Shown: positions 17,747 to 26,573 of the stretch, piece by piece
Layout of the letters: the number at the start of each line of letters is the position of its first letter
Numbering within the stretch: position 1 is the first letter of the stretch
DNA from: Streptomyces sp. NBC_00457
GTDB lineage: Bacteria > Actinomycetota > Actinomycetes > Streptomycetales > Streptomycetaceae
DNA length: 64,000 bases
Direction: 5' to 3'
Assembly (NCBI RefSeq): GCF_036014015.1
Contig: NZ_CP107905.1
Coordinates: 992,001-1,056,000, forward strand
Position numbers and translations under genes: made by a program
Notes under the pieces: generated by a model
What the model saw: the letters and a program-made list of their open reading frames with translations, nothing else
What the model was told of the DNA's origin: nothing
Databases searched by the model: none

Positions 17747-19788
17747 AGCACCTTCACGTCCCAGGGCCCCAGCGGCACCGCCTCCGGATGCACCACGCCC
17801 GACAGCACATCCCGTACGGCCGCGGGCACCGGAACAGACACCTCCTCCCACGACCAGTTGTGCAGGAAGCGGACCCGCCGGCCGTCCCGGGCGGTGGCGG
17901 AGGTCGCGGTGACGCTCGGCGGGGCCGGGCGCCACTCGTCCGCCGGGACGGCCCACTGGAACAGGGCCCGGGCGAACTCGGGGTCGGGGACCGTGCCGAC
18001 ATAGGTGATCCGGCCGGCTCCATGCCGGTGCGTGGTGGCCGCGGGCCAGCGCCCGAAGTGCGGGTGCTCGTACGCCGCCAGCTCCTCGGCGCCCTGCGGC
18101 CGCAGACCATCCACCCAGTGCAACGCGTGGGCGCCGGGCGGGAGTTGGAGGCCGGAGCGGCCGGTCACGGTGAGCGGCGCTCCGAGGTTGCTGAATTCGT
18201 CGTACGTCACTCCGGCCGCCTCGGCGAGCAGTCCAGGCTGTGCCTCGGTGCGAGCCCTGGCCTCGGTGTCGGCGTAGGCGGTGCGAGGGCCCAGGATCAG
18301 GTGGCCGCCGTTGGCCGCGTACTCCTTGAGCCGGTCGAGGGTCTCGTCGTCGGCGGCGTAGAAGGCGGGGGCGACCAGGACGGGGGGCAGGTCGTGGTCG
18401 GGCAGCTGGCCGGGGTGGAGGATGCGGGACTGGAGGCCCGCGTCGAAGGCGCCACGGTAGAAGGCGTCGAAGATGGTCTGGTACGAGCTTTCGTCGGGGC
18501 CTCCGTCAGGCAGGGCGAGCGGCGCCTGAGCCTGGAGGGCCCACTTGCTCGGCGAGGAGTAGAGGAAGGCCACGTCGGCGTCGGGAGTCAGGGCTGACAC
18601 CAGGTCACCTGCTGTCTCCAACTCCTCTCCCAGAGTGGCCAGTTCACGGTAGACGCGGCCGGGGCGGCCGTTGTGCGGGAGGATGCCGCCCCAGTAGGTC
18701 TCGGTGCCGAAGTGCAGGGTGTGCCAGTGCCAGTACTCGATCATCGAGGCGCCGCGTGAGACCAGCGCCCAGGCCGCCTGGCGCCACTGGCCGTCGTAGG
18801 CCGGGCGGTTGTTCCACGGGGTGCCGATCGCCTGGGCGTTGGTCTCCGTGACCAGGTAGGGCTCCTGGCGGGAGGAGTACATGCGGTCGGCGCTGCGGTA
18901 CAGGGCCCAGGTGCCGTTGGTCGTCCAGCCCTGGTCGTCGCGGCCCAGGTCGGGCAGGGCGAGGGCGTCCTGCATCGTGTAGTAGGGGTTGCCCGCCGTG
19001 ACGTCGAGGCGCTCGGTGAGTTTGTCGTCCTCGACGCCCTTGCGGTCGTAGGAGATGCAGGTGGTGACAAACTGGCCGGGGCGGGCGTACTCGCGCACGA
19101 TGTCCGCCTGCCAGGCGATGAACTCGGTGGTGAGGCGGGCCTGGAAGCGGCGCCAGGCGAGGTCGTACTGGGGCTGTGCGTTGTTGTCGGGGGTCCACAG
19201 GTCGGCCCACGTGGACAGCCGGTGGGACCAGTAGACCAGGCCCCAGGCGCGGTTGAGGGTCTCCACGTCTCCGTATTGCGCCCGTAGTTCGTCGGTGAAG
19301 CGCTGGAACACGCCGTGGTTGTGGAAGAGTTCGAGGCCGGGTTCGTTGTCTACCTGGAAGCCGATCACGGCCGGGTGGCCGGCGTAGCGGCCGACGACCT
19401 TGCGGATGATCCGCTCGGCGTGGAAGCGGAACGCCGGGTGGGTGAAGTCGACCTCCTGCCGGGCGCCCCAGCCGATGCGCTCACCGGTGCGGCGCTCGCC
19501 CGCGATCTCCGGGTACTGCCGGGCGAGCCACGGCGGCACCGCGTAGGTGGGCGTTCCGAGAACGACGGAGATCCCCCGCTCCTGTGCCCCGTCCAGCACC
19601 GGCTGCAGCCAGTCGAGGTCGAAGCGGCCGTTCTCCGGCTCCCAGGTCGACCACACCGACTCGCCGACCCGGATCACCGTGAAGCGGGCCTCGGCCATCA
19701 GGTCGAGGTCGTCCTTGAGGCGTTCGTAGGGCTGGTACTCGTGGTAGTAGGCGGCACCGAACAGAACCCGTCGCGGCAGGTCGAACAT
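17728..19788 (-). CDS. Glycoside hydrolase family 42 beta-galactosidase
   Basis: A 686-residue GH42 enzyme with three domains: (beta/alpha)8 barrel (residues about 8-380), a glutamine-amidotransferase-like trimerisation domain (about 390-600) and a small C-terminal beta domain. The acid/base is Glu149 in 'FQVDNEPG' and the nucleophile Glu315 in 'YLVTETNA'. No signal peptide, so it acts in the cytoplasm on imported galactosides. RBS AGGAGAAGC precedes ATG 19788. It is the last gene of an operon with an ABC sugar importer. Confidence 0.95.
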   Translation of the reverse strand: MFDLPRRVLFGAAYYHEYQPYERLKDDLDLMAEARFTVIRVGESVWSTWEPENGRFDLDWLQPVLDGAQERGISVVLGTPTYAVPPWLARQYPEIAGERRTGERIGWGARQEVDFTHPAFRFHAERIIRKVVGRYAGHPAVIGFQVDNEPGLELFHNHGVFQRFTDELRAQYGDVETLNRAWGLVYWSHRLSTWADLWTPDNNAQPQYDLAWRRFQARLTTEFIAWQADIVREYARPGQFVTTCISYDRKGVEDDKLTERLDVTAGNPYYTMQDALALPDLGRDDQGWTTNGTWALYRSADRMYSSRQEPYLVTETNAQAIGTPWNNRPAYDGQWRQAAWALVSRGASMIEYWHWHTLHFGTETYWGGILPHNGRPGRVYRELATLGEELETAGDLVSALTPDADVAFLYSSPSKWALQAQAPLALPDGGPDESSYQTIFDAFYRGAFDAGLQSRILHPGQLPDHDLPPVLVAPAFYAADDETLDRLKEYAANGGHLILGPRTAYADTEARARTEAQPGLLAEAAGVTYDEFSNLGAPLTVTGRSGLQLPPGAHALHWVDGLRPQGAEELAAYEHPHFGRWPAATTHRHGAGRITYVGTVPDPEFARALFQWAVPADEWRPAPPSVTATSATARDGRRVRFLHNWSWEEVSVPVPAAVRDVLSGVVHPEAVPLGPWDVKVLQEERP

Positions 19789-19817
19789 GCTTCTCCTATA
19801 CGTCGGTTGAGGCAGCG

Positions 19818-20648
19818 TCAGCCCTTGACGGCGCCGGTGGACAGGCCTTCGAGGAGCTGTTTGCGGAGCAGGACGAAGAGGGCGACGGCGGGCAGGACGG
19901 CGAGCACGGCTCCGGCGAGGACCAGGTCGTACTGGCGCTGCTCGGAGACGAACAGGGTCTGCAGGCCCAGCGGCAGGGTGTACTGGGAACTGTCGGACAC
20001 CAGGACCAGTGGCCACAGGAAGCTGTTGTAGCTCTGCAGGAACGTCCACACCGCCAGCGCACCGAGCGCGGGCCGCAGCAGGGGCAGCACGACGCGGCGG
20101 AAGATGCCGAACTCGCTCGCGCCGTCGATACGGGCCGCTTCGAGCACCGAGTCCGGGACGGACTGCACGATGTACTGCTGCATCATGAAGATCCCGAACG
20201 CGGGCGCCACCCAGGGCACGATCAGCGCGAACCACGGGCTGCCCAGGCCGGTCTTGACCAGGATCACGAACAGCGGCACCAGGATCACCGCGAACGGGAT
20301 GGACAGCGAGCTGAACATGACGGCGAACAGCGGCCGTCTGCCCGCGAAGCGGAACTTGGCGAAGCCATAGCCGGCCAGGGCGCACACGAACACCGACACA
20401 GCCGTCGCGATGACCGCGACCACGGTGCTGATCACGAACCAGCGTACGAAGGGCTGATCGTCGATCAGGGCACGGTAGTTGTGGAGCGTGAACGGGTCGG
20501 GGATCAGCTCGGGCGGGTGGGCGAAGATGTCGCCGCGTGGTTTGAACGAGCCGCTCAGCGCCCACAACAGCGGTGCCAGGAAGGCCAGGAGCAGCAGGAC
20601 GAGCGTCGGGTACAGCAGGATTCGGCCGGTCCGTGTGGGGGTGTTCAT
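19818..20648 (-). CDS. ABC sugar permease, MalG type
   Basis: A 276-residue permease with six membrane helices. The ATPase-contact loop reads 'EAARIDGASEFGIFRRVVLP' (EAA motif). It begins like MalG-type proteins with a helix and then 'WALSGSFKPRGDIF'. The start overlaps the stop of the partner permease by four bases (20645-20648). It pairs with the MalF-type gene to import a galactoside; the ATPase is not in this operon. Confidence 0.93.
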   Translation of the reverse strand: MNTPTRTGRILLYPTLVLLLLAFLAPLLWALSGSFKPRGDIFAHPPELIPDPFTLHNYRALIDDQPFVRWFVISTVVAVIATAVSVFVCALAGYGFAKFRFAGRRPLFAVMFSSLSIPFAVILVPLFVILVKTGLGSPWFALIVPWVAPAFGIFMMQQYIVQSVPDSVLEAARIDGASEFGIFRRVVLPLLRPALGALAVWTFLQSYNSFLWPLVLVSDSSQYTLPLGLQTLFVSEQRQYDLVLAGAVLAVLPAVALFVLLRKQLLEGLSTGAVKG

Positions 20649-21583
20649 GAGGTCGCCCTCCCGATGCCGAGGAGACGGTTGAAGAGCGTGCTCAGGCCGA
20701 AGACCACGACGAACAGCACCACAGCCGCGGCGGCCGCGTACCCGAACTGCTGTCGCTGGAAGGCGGCCCGGTAGATGAACATCGTCACCGAGAGGGTGGA
20801 CTCGGCCGGTCCGCCGCCGGTGAGGAGATACGGCTCCTCGAAGATCTGCGCGGCGCCGATGAAGGAGGTGACCACGACGAACGCGGTCACCGGCTTCAGC
20901 GCCGGGAGGGTGACCGTCGCGAAGGTGCGCAGCCGTCCGGCGCCGTCGATCGCGGCGGCCTCGTACAACTCCTTCGGTACTGCTTGGAGTCCGGCGAGGA
21001 AGAAGACGGTGAGGTAGCCGGTCCAGCGCCACAGCATGACCAGGCCGATACTGATCTTGGCCATGCCCGGGTCGCCGAGCCAGTCGACGCCGCCGGTGCC
21101 GAACAGGGCACGGAGCACGGAGTTCAGCAGTCCGAACTGCCGGTCGAAGATCAGCCCGAAGACGAGCGCGACGATGATCGGCGAGACGACGACCGGCACG
21201 AAGTACGCCGTCCGCCACAGATCGCGGACGCGCAGCCCCCGCGTGTTGAGGGCCTGGGCGATCAGCAGCGCAAGCGGTACGACCACGCAGACCGAGATCA
21301 GCACGAAGACGCCCGTGTTGCCGAGGGCCCGGTGGAAGCTGATGTCGGTGGCGAGGTTCCTGTAGTTGCGCAGGCCCACCCAGTGCGGGGTGCCCAGGCC
21401 GACCCATTCGGTGAGGCTGAGCCACAGGGAGACGGCGACGGGGATCAGCATGAAAAGGACGTAGAGCAGGTAGAAGGGCGAGATGAAGAGGTAGGGCGCC
21501 CAGGAACGCTTCCGGGGAGACGAGCGGGCCGTGTCGACGCGCTCACGTGCGGTGTGCGCCCGGCCGGCGACGGTGGTGGTCAT
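20645..21583 (-). CDS. ABC sugar permease, MalF type
   Basis: A 312-residue permease with six membrane helices after a basic N-terminus ('SSPRKRSWAPYLFISPFYLL'). The EAA loop is 'YEAAAIDGAGRLRTFATVTLP'-like. A very strong AGGAAGGAGG precedes ATG 21583. It lies 14 bases after the binding-protein gene and overlaps the next permease, forming one operon. Confidence 0.93.
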   Translation of the reverse strand: MTTTVAGRAHTARERVDTARSSPRKRSWAPYLFISPFYLLYVLFMLIPVAVSLWLSLTEWVGLGTPHWVGLRNYRNLATDISFHRALGNTGVFVLISVCVVVPLALLIAQALNTRGLRVRDLWRTAYFVPVVVSPIIVALVFGLIFDRQFGLLNSVLRALFGTGGVDWLGDPGMAKISIGLVMLWRWTGYLTVFFLAGLQAVPKELYEAAAIDGAGRLRTFATVTLPALKPVTAFVVVTSFIGAAQIFEEPYLLTGGGPAESTLSVTMFIYRAAFQRQQFGYAAAAAVVLFVVVFGLSTLFNRLLGIGRATS

Positions 21584-21597
21584 ATCGGTCCTCCTTC

Positions 21598-22929
21598 CTA
21601 GCGTCCGGCCTGGTCGCGGAAGTCTTCCGCCGTCTGTTTGAGCGCCTGGCGTGGGCTGAGGTCGCCGTGGTAGGCGCGCAGTAGGTTGCCCGCGAGGACG
21701 TCGTAGAGGATCGACTGGTCCGGGCTCTGGTGGAAGGCGGGTACGTCAGGGAGCAGCGAGCGGTAGAGGCGGAAGAGGCGCTGTCCGCCGCAGAACTCGT
21801 CGGTGAGTGCGTTGAGTCGGGGATCCTCGAAGACGGAGCGGCGGGTGGGGAGATAGCCGGTCTCCTGGAAGCGGCGGACCTGGCCGTCGTGTGTCAGCCA
21901 GGTGTTGAGGAGGAACTCCGTGGCGGCCCGGGTGTTGGCCTTGTCCTTGAGGACGCCGAATCCGGTGCCGCCCGCCGCGGCCGTGATGCCGCCGCCCTTC
22001 GCGAACCGGGGCAGGGCCCGCACCCGCCACTTGCCTTTCTGCTCGGGCACGTTGGGCAGCAGGCCGTAGTTCTTGTACCAGATGGCCATGGGCAGGCCGA
22101 TCACCTTGCCCTGCTTCAGAGCCGTCTGCATGGCCGCCCCGTAGTAGTCCGAGATGTCGACGACGAAGCCGCTGCGCAGTCCCTCGCACAGGAAACGCAG
22201 CACCTCCTCCGCCTCCGCCGAGTCGAGGGCCAGTTGCTGGTCGGCGTCGAAGAAGGCTCCGCCGCGCTGGTAGAGCAGCATCTGGAAGGACTGCACGAGC
22301 TGGCCGACGTCACTGCCCGCGGTGGAGACGACGCACAGGGAAGCGCCGTGGTCCTGGTGCACACGGGCGCCCAGTTCGGCGAACTCCTCCCAGGTCGGGA
22401 CGGAGTCCGGGATGCCGTACTCGGTGAAGAGGTCGTCGCGGTAGTAGTAGACGACCATCGGGGTGTCCGAGTCGAGGGCGTAGACGCTGCCGTCCATGCT
22501 GTACGGCGCGGTGCGGGCCGGGAGCAGGTCCTTCTGGAGGCCGGGGACGGCGGCGATGTCGGCGGTGAGGTCGTGCAGGAGGCGCGGTGCGATGTCGCCG
22601 CGCAGCATCCGCGGGAAGCTGCCGATCTCGAATCCCGCGAGGTCGGGCGTACCGCGGCCGGCGACTGCCTGGGCGAGCAGCTTGGTGACGAGGTCGGCGG
22701 CCCCGGCGCGGGTGACCTCGAGCCGGTAGCGGAAGTCGGTGAGGCGGTCGGCGTCCGTGATGCCCTTGGTGAAGAAGGCCTCGTATCCGGGATCGTGGGT
22801 CCACAGGGCGAGCGTCACGTCTCCGGACGTACGGGCTGTGGTGCTCCCGGTGCCACAGGCGGCGAGGGCGGCGCCCGCCCCCAGTCCCAGGGCGCTGCGG
22901 AGCACGGTTCGGCGTGATGGGGTGTCCAC
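21598..22929 (-). CDS. ABC sugar-binding lipoprotein
   Basis: A 443-residue family 1 extracellular solute-binding protein. The N-terminus has twin arginines (SRRTVLRSALG) and a lipobox LAAC (Cys25), so it is a Tat-type lipoprotein anchored outside the membrane. The fold region includes 'GTPDLAGFEIGSFPRML' and 'MVVYYYRDDLFTEYGIP', typical of these proteins. The start is GTG 22929 with GAGGAG upstream, in a possible hairpin. It feeds the MalF/MalG pair downstream; the substrate is probably a galacto-oligosaccharide, judged from GH42. Confidence 0.93.
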   Translation of the reverse strand: MDTPSRRTVLRSALGLGAGAALAACGTGSTTARTSGDVTLALWTHDPGYEAFFTKGITDADRLTDFRYRLEVTRAGAADLVTKLLAQAVAGRGTPDLAGFEIGSFPRMLRGDIAPRLLHDLTADIAAVPGLQKDLLPARTAPYSMDGSVYALDSDTPMVVYYYRDDLFTEYGIPDSVPTWEEFAELGARVHQDHGASLCVVSTAGSDVGQLVQSFQMLLYQRGGAFFDADQQLALDSAEAEEVLRFLCEGLRSGFVVDISDYYGAAMQTALKQGKVIGLPMAIWYKNYGLLPNVPEQKGKWRVRALPRFAKGGGITAAAGGTGFGVLKDKANTRAATEFLLNTWLTHDGQVRRFQETGYLPTRRSVFEDPRLNALTDEFCGGQRLFRLYRSLLPDVPAFHQSPDQSILYDVLAGNLLRAYHGDLSPRQALKQTAEDFRDQAGR

Positions 22930-22946
22930 ACGTGACTCCTCACGTG
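22929..22946 (-). promoter_or_regulatory. Ribosome site presented in a CACGTG hairpin
   Basis: On the transcript, two CACGTG arms (22946-22941 and 22934-22929) flank AGGAGT. They can pair to a 6-bp stem that puts the ribosome site in the loop and the first base of the GTG start at its foot. Both arms are also self-palindromic DNA. A role is inferred, not shown. Confidence 0.45.
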
Positions 22947-23049
22947 GTGCGGCTGCGAAAGTGTCGCGTGCGCGGCCGTCCCGGGCGGCGCACGCGGGCA
23001 GGGCGGATCGGGTCGGCGGCGGGGTGCCGCAGACCGTTCCGCCGACGGA

Positions 23050-24081
23050 TCAGCGGCTGGGTGCGGTGGAGGCCCGTACGGCCAACTCGACCGCGAGTGC
23101 GGTGTGCCGGTCCGGACGGGCCTTTCCTTCGATCATGGCGATGAGGGTGTCGACGGCGTGGTCGGCGACGGCGGTGAAGTCCTGCCGGACGGTGGTCAGG
23201 GGTGGGGAGAGGTAAGGGGCGGCGGGGATGTCGTCGTAGCCGACGATGCTCACGTCGTCGGGGACGGCCAGTCCCGCCTCGGCGAAGGCGCGCAGGGCGC
23301 CGATCGCCATGTCGTCGTTGGCGGCGAACACGGCGGTCACATCGGACAGTTGGGCCAGCTGGCGGCCGGCCGCGTACCCGGAGGCCGGGCTCCAGTCGCC
23401 CTCGGTGGGCAGCGGCGGCTCGGGGGCGCCGACGGCTTCGAGTGCTTCGCGCCAGCCCCGCAGCCGGTCGCGGGCGGCGTACCAGTCCTGGGGTCCGGGA
23501 AGGTGCCAGACCGTGCGGTGACCGAGCCCGAGCAGATGCTCGGTCGCCATGCGGGCGGCCGCCACCCCGTCGGCGCCGACCACGGCGCCCACCCCTTCGG
23601 TGAGCTCCATGCCCTCGCCGAGGCTGACCACCGGCACGTCCGCGCTGAACCGGAGCGGGGTGCCCTCGTCGATCGGTTCGGACAGGACGATCCCGTCCAC
23701 GCCCTGTTCGAGTAGGGACTCGACGGCGACCGAGACGCGCTGCCCCTCCAGGGTTCCGGCCAGGGCGAAGGAGTAGCCCGCCCGCTGCATCGCCCGTTCC
23801 AGCGCGCTGAGCAGGGTGGACGGTCCGTACAGCGCGGTGCCCAGCGTGACGACGCCGATCCGCCGGTACCGGCCGAGGAGCAGGGCACGCGCCGCGTTGT
23901 TCGGGCGGTAGTCCAGCTCCCGGATGACCCGCAGGACGCGGTCGCGTACCTCCGGGCTGACATGCGGTTCGCCATTGACGACCCGCGACACCGTCTTCTG
24001 CGAGACACCGGCGACCCGGGCGACCTCCGTCATACCGGGGCCACGCCGACGTCGTCCGCCCTCGGCAGCGGTGGTTGCCAT
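23050..24081 (-). CDS. LacI-family regulator of sugar locus 1
   Basis: A 343-residue LacI repressor. HTH 'MTEVARVAGVSQKTVSRVVN' follows a basic tract (GGRRRRGPG); the sensor domain ends with 'SIVGYDDIPAAPYLSPPLTT'. RBS GAGGAGG precedes ATG 24081. It lies 120 bases before the binding-protein gene on the same strand, and two copies of one palindrome sit in its own promoter region, so autoregulation and control of the operon by a galactoside are likely. Confidence 0.93.
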   Translation of the reverse strand: MATTAAEGGRRRRGPGMTEVARVAGVSQKTVSRVVNGEPHVSPEVRDRVLRVIRELDYRPNNAARALLLGRYRRIGVVTLGTALYGPSTLLSALERAMQRAGYSFALAGTLEGQRVSVAVESLLEQGVDGIVLSEPIDEGTPLRFSADVPVVSLGEGMELTEGVGAVVGADGVAAARMATEHLLGLGHRTVWHLPGPQDWYAARDRLRGWREALEAVGAPEPPLPTEGDWSPASGYAAGRQLAQLSDVTAVFAANDDMAIGALRAFAEAGLAVPDDVSIVGYDDIPAAPYLSPPLTTVRQDFTAVADHAVDTLIAMIEGKARPDRHTALAVELAVRASTAPSR

Positions 24082-24098
24082 GCATCCTCCTCGTTCGC

Positions 24099-24156
24099 GA
24101 CTACGTAGTCATGGGCGTGCGCAAGTACAGCTTCAAGCCCTGTGACTACGTAGTCA
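24099..24156. promoter_or_regulatory. Two copies of palindrome GACTACGTAGTC
   Basis: GACTACGTAGTC occurs at 24099-24110 and, extended to TGACTACGTAGTCA, at 24143-24156; centres are 45 bases apart. Both lie between the divergent LacI gene (24081) and the large gene at 24256. The form and position fit LacI operators used for autoregulation; they could also affect the divergent gene. Confidence 0.75.
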
Positions 24157-24255
24157 TGTCAGTGTCAGGGCCGCTCAGGAGCGAGTCAATGGTCCGTACG
24201 CCACCGACCAAAAACTCGCATGCGCGTGCCCCTGGGGCTCTGGGAGCATCCCGGA

Positions 24256-26427
24256 ATGGTCCACAGCCCCGAAGCACTGGTCGTACGTCACACGCGCCGC
24301 CTCCCCTCCCCGACAGGTCCCGCGGGCGAAGGCGCCGTCGCGGCGCGGCAGTTCGACGCCGCGTTGATGTCCGTGGGCTTCAAGCTCTCCGCCGGGCTGT
24401 TGGAACGGCTGTCGGGGCTGTCCGAAGGCACGGTGGTCGACACGGCCGTCCGTACGCTGGCGGCCGTCCGTGAGATGGTCGGCGACCACGTCCGGCACAA
24501 CGTGTACTTCATCGACTTCCCGGCCAACGTGCCGGACACGTTCGACTTCTGGATGCGCTGCATCGCCGAAGCGCTCGCCGACGACGCGACGCGTGATCGC
24601 ACGCTGGAGCAGCTGAGCAGCGGCGTGGTGAACCTGCTAACCCTGCCGACATACGGCAACTACCGCCACACGTACGCCGAGATGCTCGCCGCGCACGAGG
24701 AGCTGATCGCCGCCGCGGGCGACCGGATGACGGTCCTGCACCTGGGTGGCGCCCTGGACGACGAGGTGACCTCGCTCTATCTCGCCCTGGCCGGCAGCGC
24801 CACGCCGCTCAACGCGGACGACCTGCGGGACCTCGGCGTCCTCGCCGGGCTGTGCGTGCACGGTCCGCAGCCGGAGGCGATCCCGGTGCGGGAGAACCGG
24901 GCCGTCGTCAACCGGGCCCGTCTGGAGGCCGGTTCGGATCTGCTCCTCGACACGGTGACCGATGTGCTGCGGCTGGCCTGCGCGCTGTCGGACGGTGACG
25001 TGACCCTTCAGGAGCCGACGTGTTTCCGGGGGCTGTCCCGCCGGGTCCGCCGTGCGCTGATGACGGGACTCGACTCCGTGGTGGCCGCGTCCGAGGCCAA
25101 GCTGGCCGACGTACACGCGCATGGCGAGGCGTTCAAGCGGCTCGGTGAGCGGCTGCATCCGCACGAGTACCCGCGACTGCCGTACGCCGCCGAGGTGTTC
25201 GCGGTCGCCCGCGGCGAGAAGCGGGCGCCGTCCTTCGACGCTCGGGTCGAGGAACTCCTCGGCATGGACGACGTCACGGGTGCGGTCCAGCTGCTGAAGT
25301 CCGCGCCCGGCAAGCTGTTCCGCTCGCTGGACCGGCTGCTGCGCTCGGCCGTCGGCCAGGAGGAGCGCGATGCCGTCGTGGCCGCCGCGGAGGAGGTCGC
25401 CCCGCTGGTCTCCGGCCGGGTCGTGCTGTCGGTGCGCGAGCATCTCCACAACCGGACCGAAGGGACCCGCGGGCGGCGGGTGTTCGTCAATCGCGTCGGC
25501 CGCGCCCATGTCACCGACGACACGCGTGCGCCGGTCCTGCCGGCGGAACGCAAACGGCTGATCGCCGCCCTCGACGCCGAGACGCGTCGCCGACTGCCCG
25601 CCGTGGAGCGGCTGTTGGTGGATCCCGACGTCCTCGACGTGGCACTTCCGCTCAGCGGCAAGGCGACCGCGTCCGGCCTCGGCGTGCTGCCGCGCGGCTC
25701 CGTCTCGCCGGTCGATGGCGAGCTGCTGCGGTTCTTCGTGTACTGGAAGCAGAGGGAGCACGTCACCGACTACGACCTGTCGGCGCAGTTGCTGGACGCC
25801 ACGTACGCGACCGTGTCCTGGCTGTCGTACACCAACCTGCGGAATTTTGAGGGCGAGCACTCCGGCGACATCACCGACGCACCCGATGGCGCCTCGGAGT
25901 TCATCAACCTGCGCCTGGGGGCCGTGCGGAGCACGTTCATCGTGCCGCAGGTCAACATCTACTCCGGGGAGGGCTTCGAGGAGGCCGAGGAGTCCTTCTT
26001 CGGGTTCATGCTGCGCGAGGCCGAGCAGCAGGGCCGGCCCTTCGAGCCTCGCACGGTGCGGATGAAGTCGGAGATGCGTGGTCCGGGCCGGGTCGCGCTG
26101 CCGCTGGCGTTCCGGCGCGGGCGGGACGGCCGTTGGCATGCCCGGTGGCTGCACCTCTATCTGAAGGGCATGCCCTCGCACAACCGGGTCGAGGGCAACC
26201 GGGTGACGGTCGCGACGGTGCTGCGTGCGATCATGGAGCGTGAGCAGCTGACGATCCGTCACTTGACGGGCCTAATGGCCGACATGGGCGCGACGGTGCT
26301 GCCGTGGGACTGCGACACGGTCCCGGAGATGCCCGTGACCTACATCGGACTGGAGCGCCCTGAGGGTCTGCACCCGGACTCCCGGATCATCACCCCCGAA
26401 AATCTGCGCGACTTGATCCCCGACTGA
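24256..26427 (+). CDS. Large uncharacterised protein, possibly SCO0854/MXAN_6230-like
   Basis: A 723-residue protein from ATG 24256 (GGGAG upstream; ATG 24220 is a weaker choice). No signal peptide or membrane helix. The N-terminal two thirds are mostly helical; the C-terminal third (from about residue 500) is beta-rich with 'SWLSYTNLRNFEGEHSGDI', 'VPQVNIYSGEGFEEAEESFF' and 'ARWLHLYLKGMPSHNRVEG', which recalls the TerD-like part of proteins annotated MXAN_6230/SCO0854. I do not see the RING cysteine pattern named in that family. Function unknown; the family name is from memory and uncertain. Confidence 0.75.
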   Translation: MVHSPEALVVRHTRRLPSPTGPAGEGAVAARQFDAALMSVGFKLSAGLLERLSGLSEGTVVDTAVRTLAAVREMVGDHVRHNVYFIDFPANVPDTFDFWMRCIAEALADDATRDRTLEQLSSGVVNLLTLPTYGNYRHTYAEMLAAHEELIAAAGDRMTVLHLGGALDDEVTSLYLALAGSATPLNADDLRDLGVLAGLCVHGPQPEAIPVRENRAVVNRARLEAGSDLLLDTVTDVLRLACALSDGDVTLQEPTCFRGLSRRVRRALMTGLDSVVAASEAKLADVHAHGEAFKRLGERLHPHEYPRLPYAAEVFAVARGEKRAPSFDARVEELLGMDDVTGAVQLLKSAPGKLFRSLDRLLRSAVGQEERDAVVAAAEEVAPLVSGRVVLSVREHLHNRTEGTRGRRVFVNRVGRAHVTDDTRAPVLPAERKRLIAALDAETRRRLPAVERLLVDPDVLDVALPLSGKATASGLGVLPRGSVSPVDGELLRFFVYWKQREHVTDYDLSAQLLDATYATVSWLSYTNLRNFEGEHSGDITDAPDGASEFINLRLGAVRSTFIVPQVNIYSGEGFEEAEESFFGFMLREAEQQGRPFEPRTVRMKSEMRGPGRVALPLAFRRGRDGRWHARWLHLYLKGMPSHNRVEGNRVTVATVLRAIMEREQLTIRHLTGLMADMGATVLPWDCDTVPEMPVTYIGLERPEGLHPDSRIITPENLRDLIPD

Positions 26428-26535
26428 CTGTTACCGTTGCCCGTGGCGAGGCCATGAAGGGGCTTCCTTCTCATCCGCCGCGAAAGCGGCTTCGCTGATT
26501 CAGTCCCTTCGCTCTCCTCGCCCTCGACTTCGTGC

Positions 26536-26573
26536 CGGGCGGCACAGGCCGATCACCGCGCCTGTGCCGCCCG
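26536..26573. terminator. 14-bp hairpin between convergent genes
   Basis: CGGGCGGCACAGGC (26536-26549) pairs exactly with 26560-26573 around a 10-base loop. The stop of the kinase-like gene (26553-26555) lies in the loop, so its final codons form one arm. It can terminate transcription of the large gene at 24256. Confidence 0.8.
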
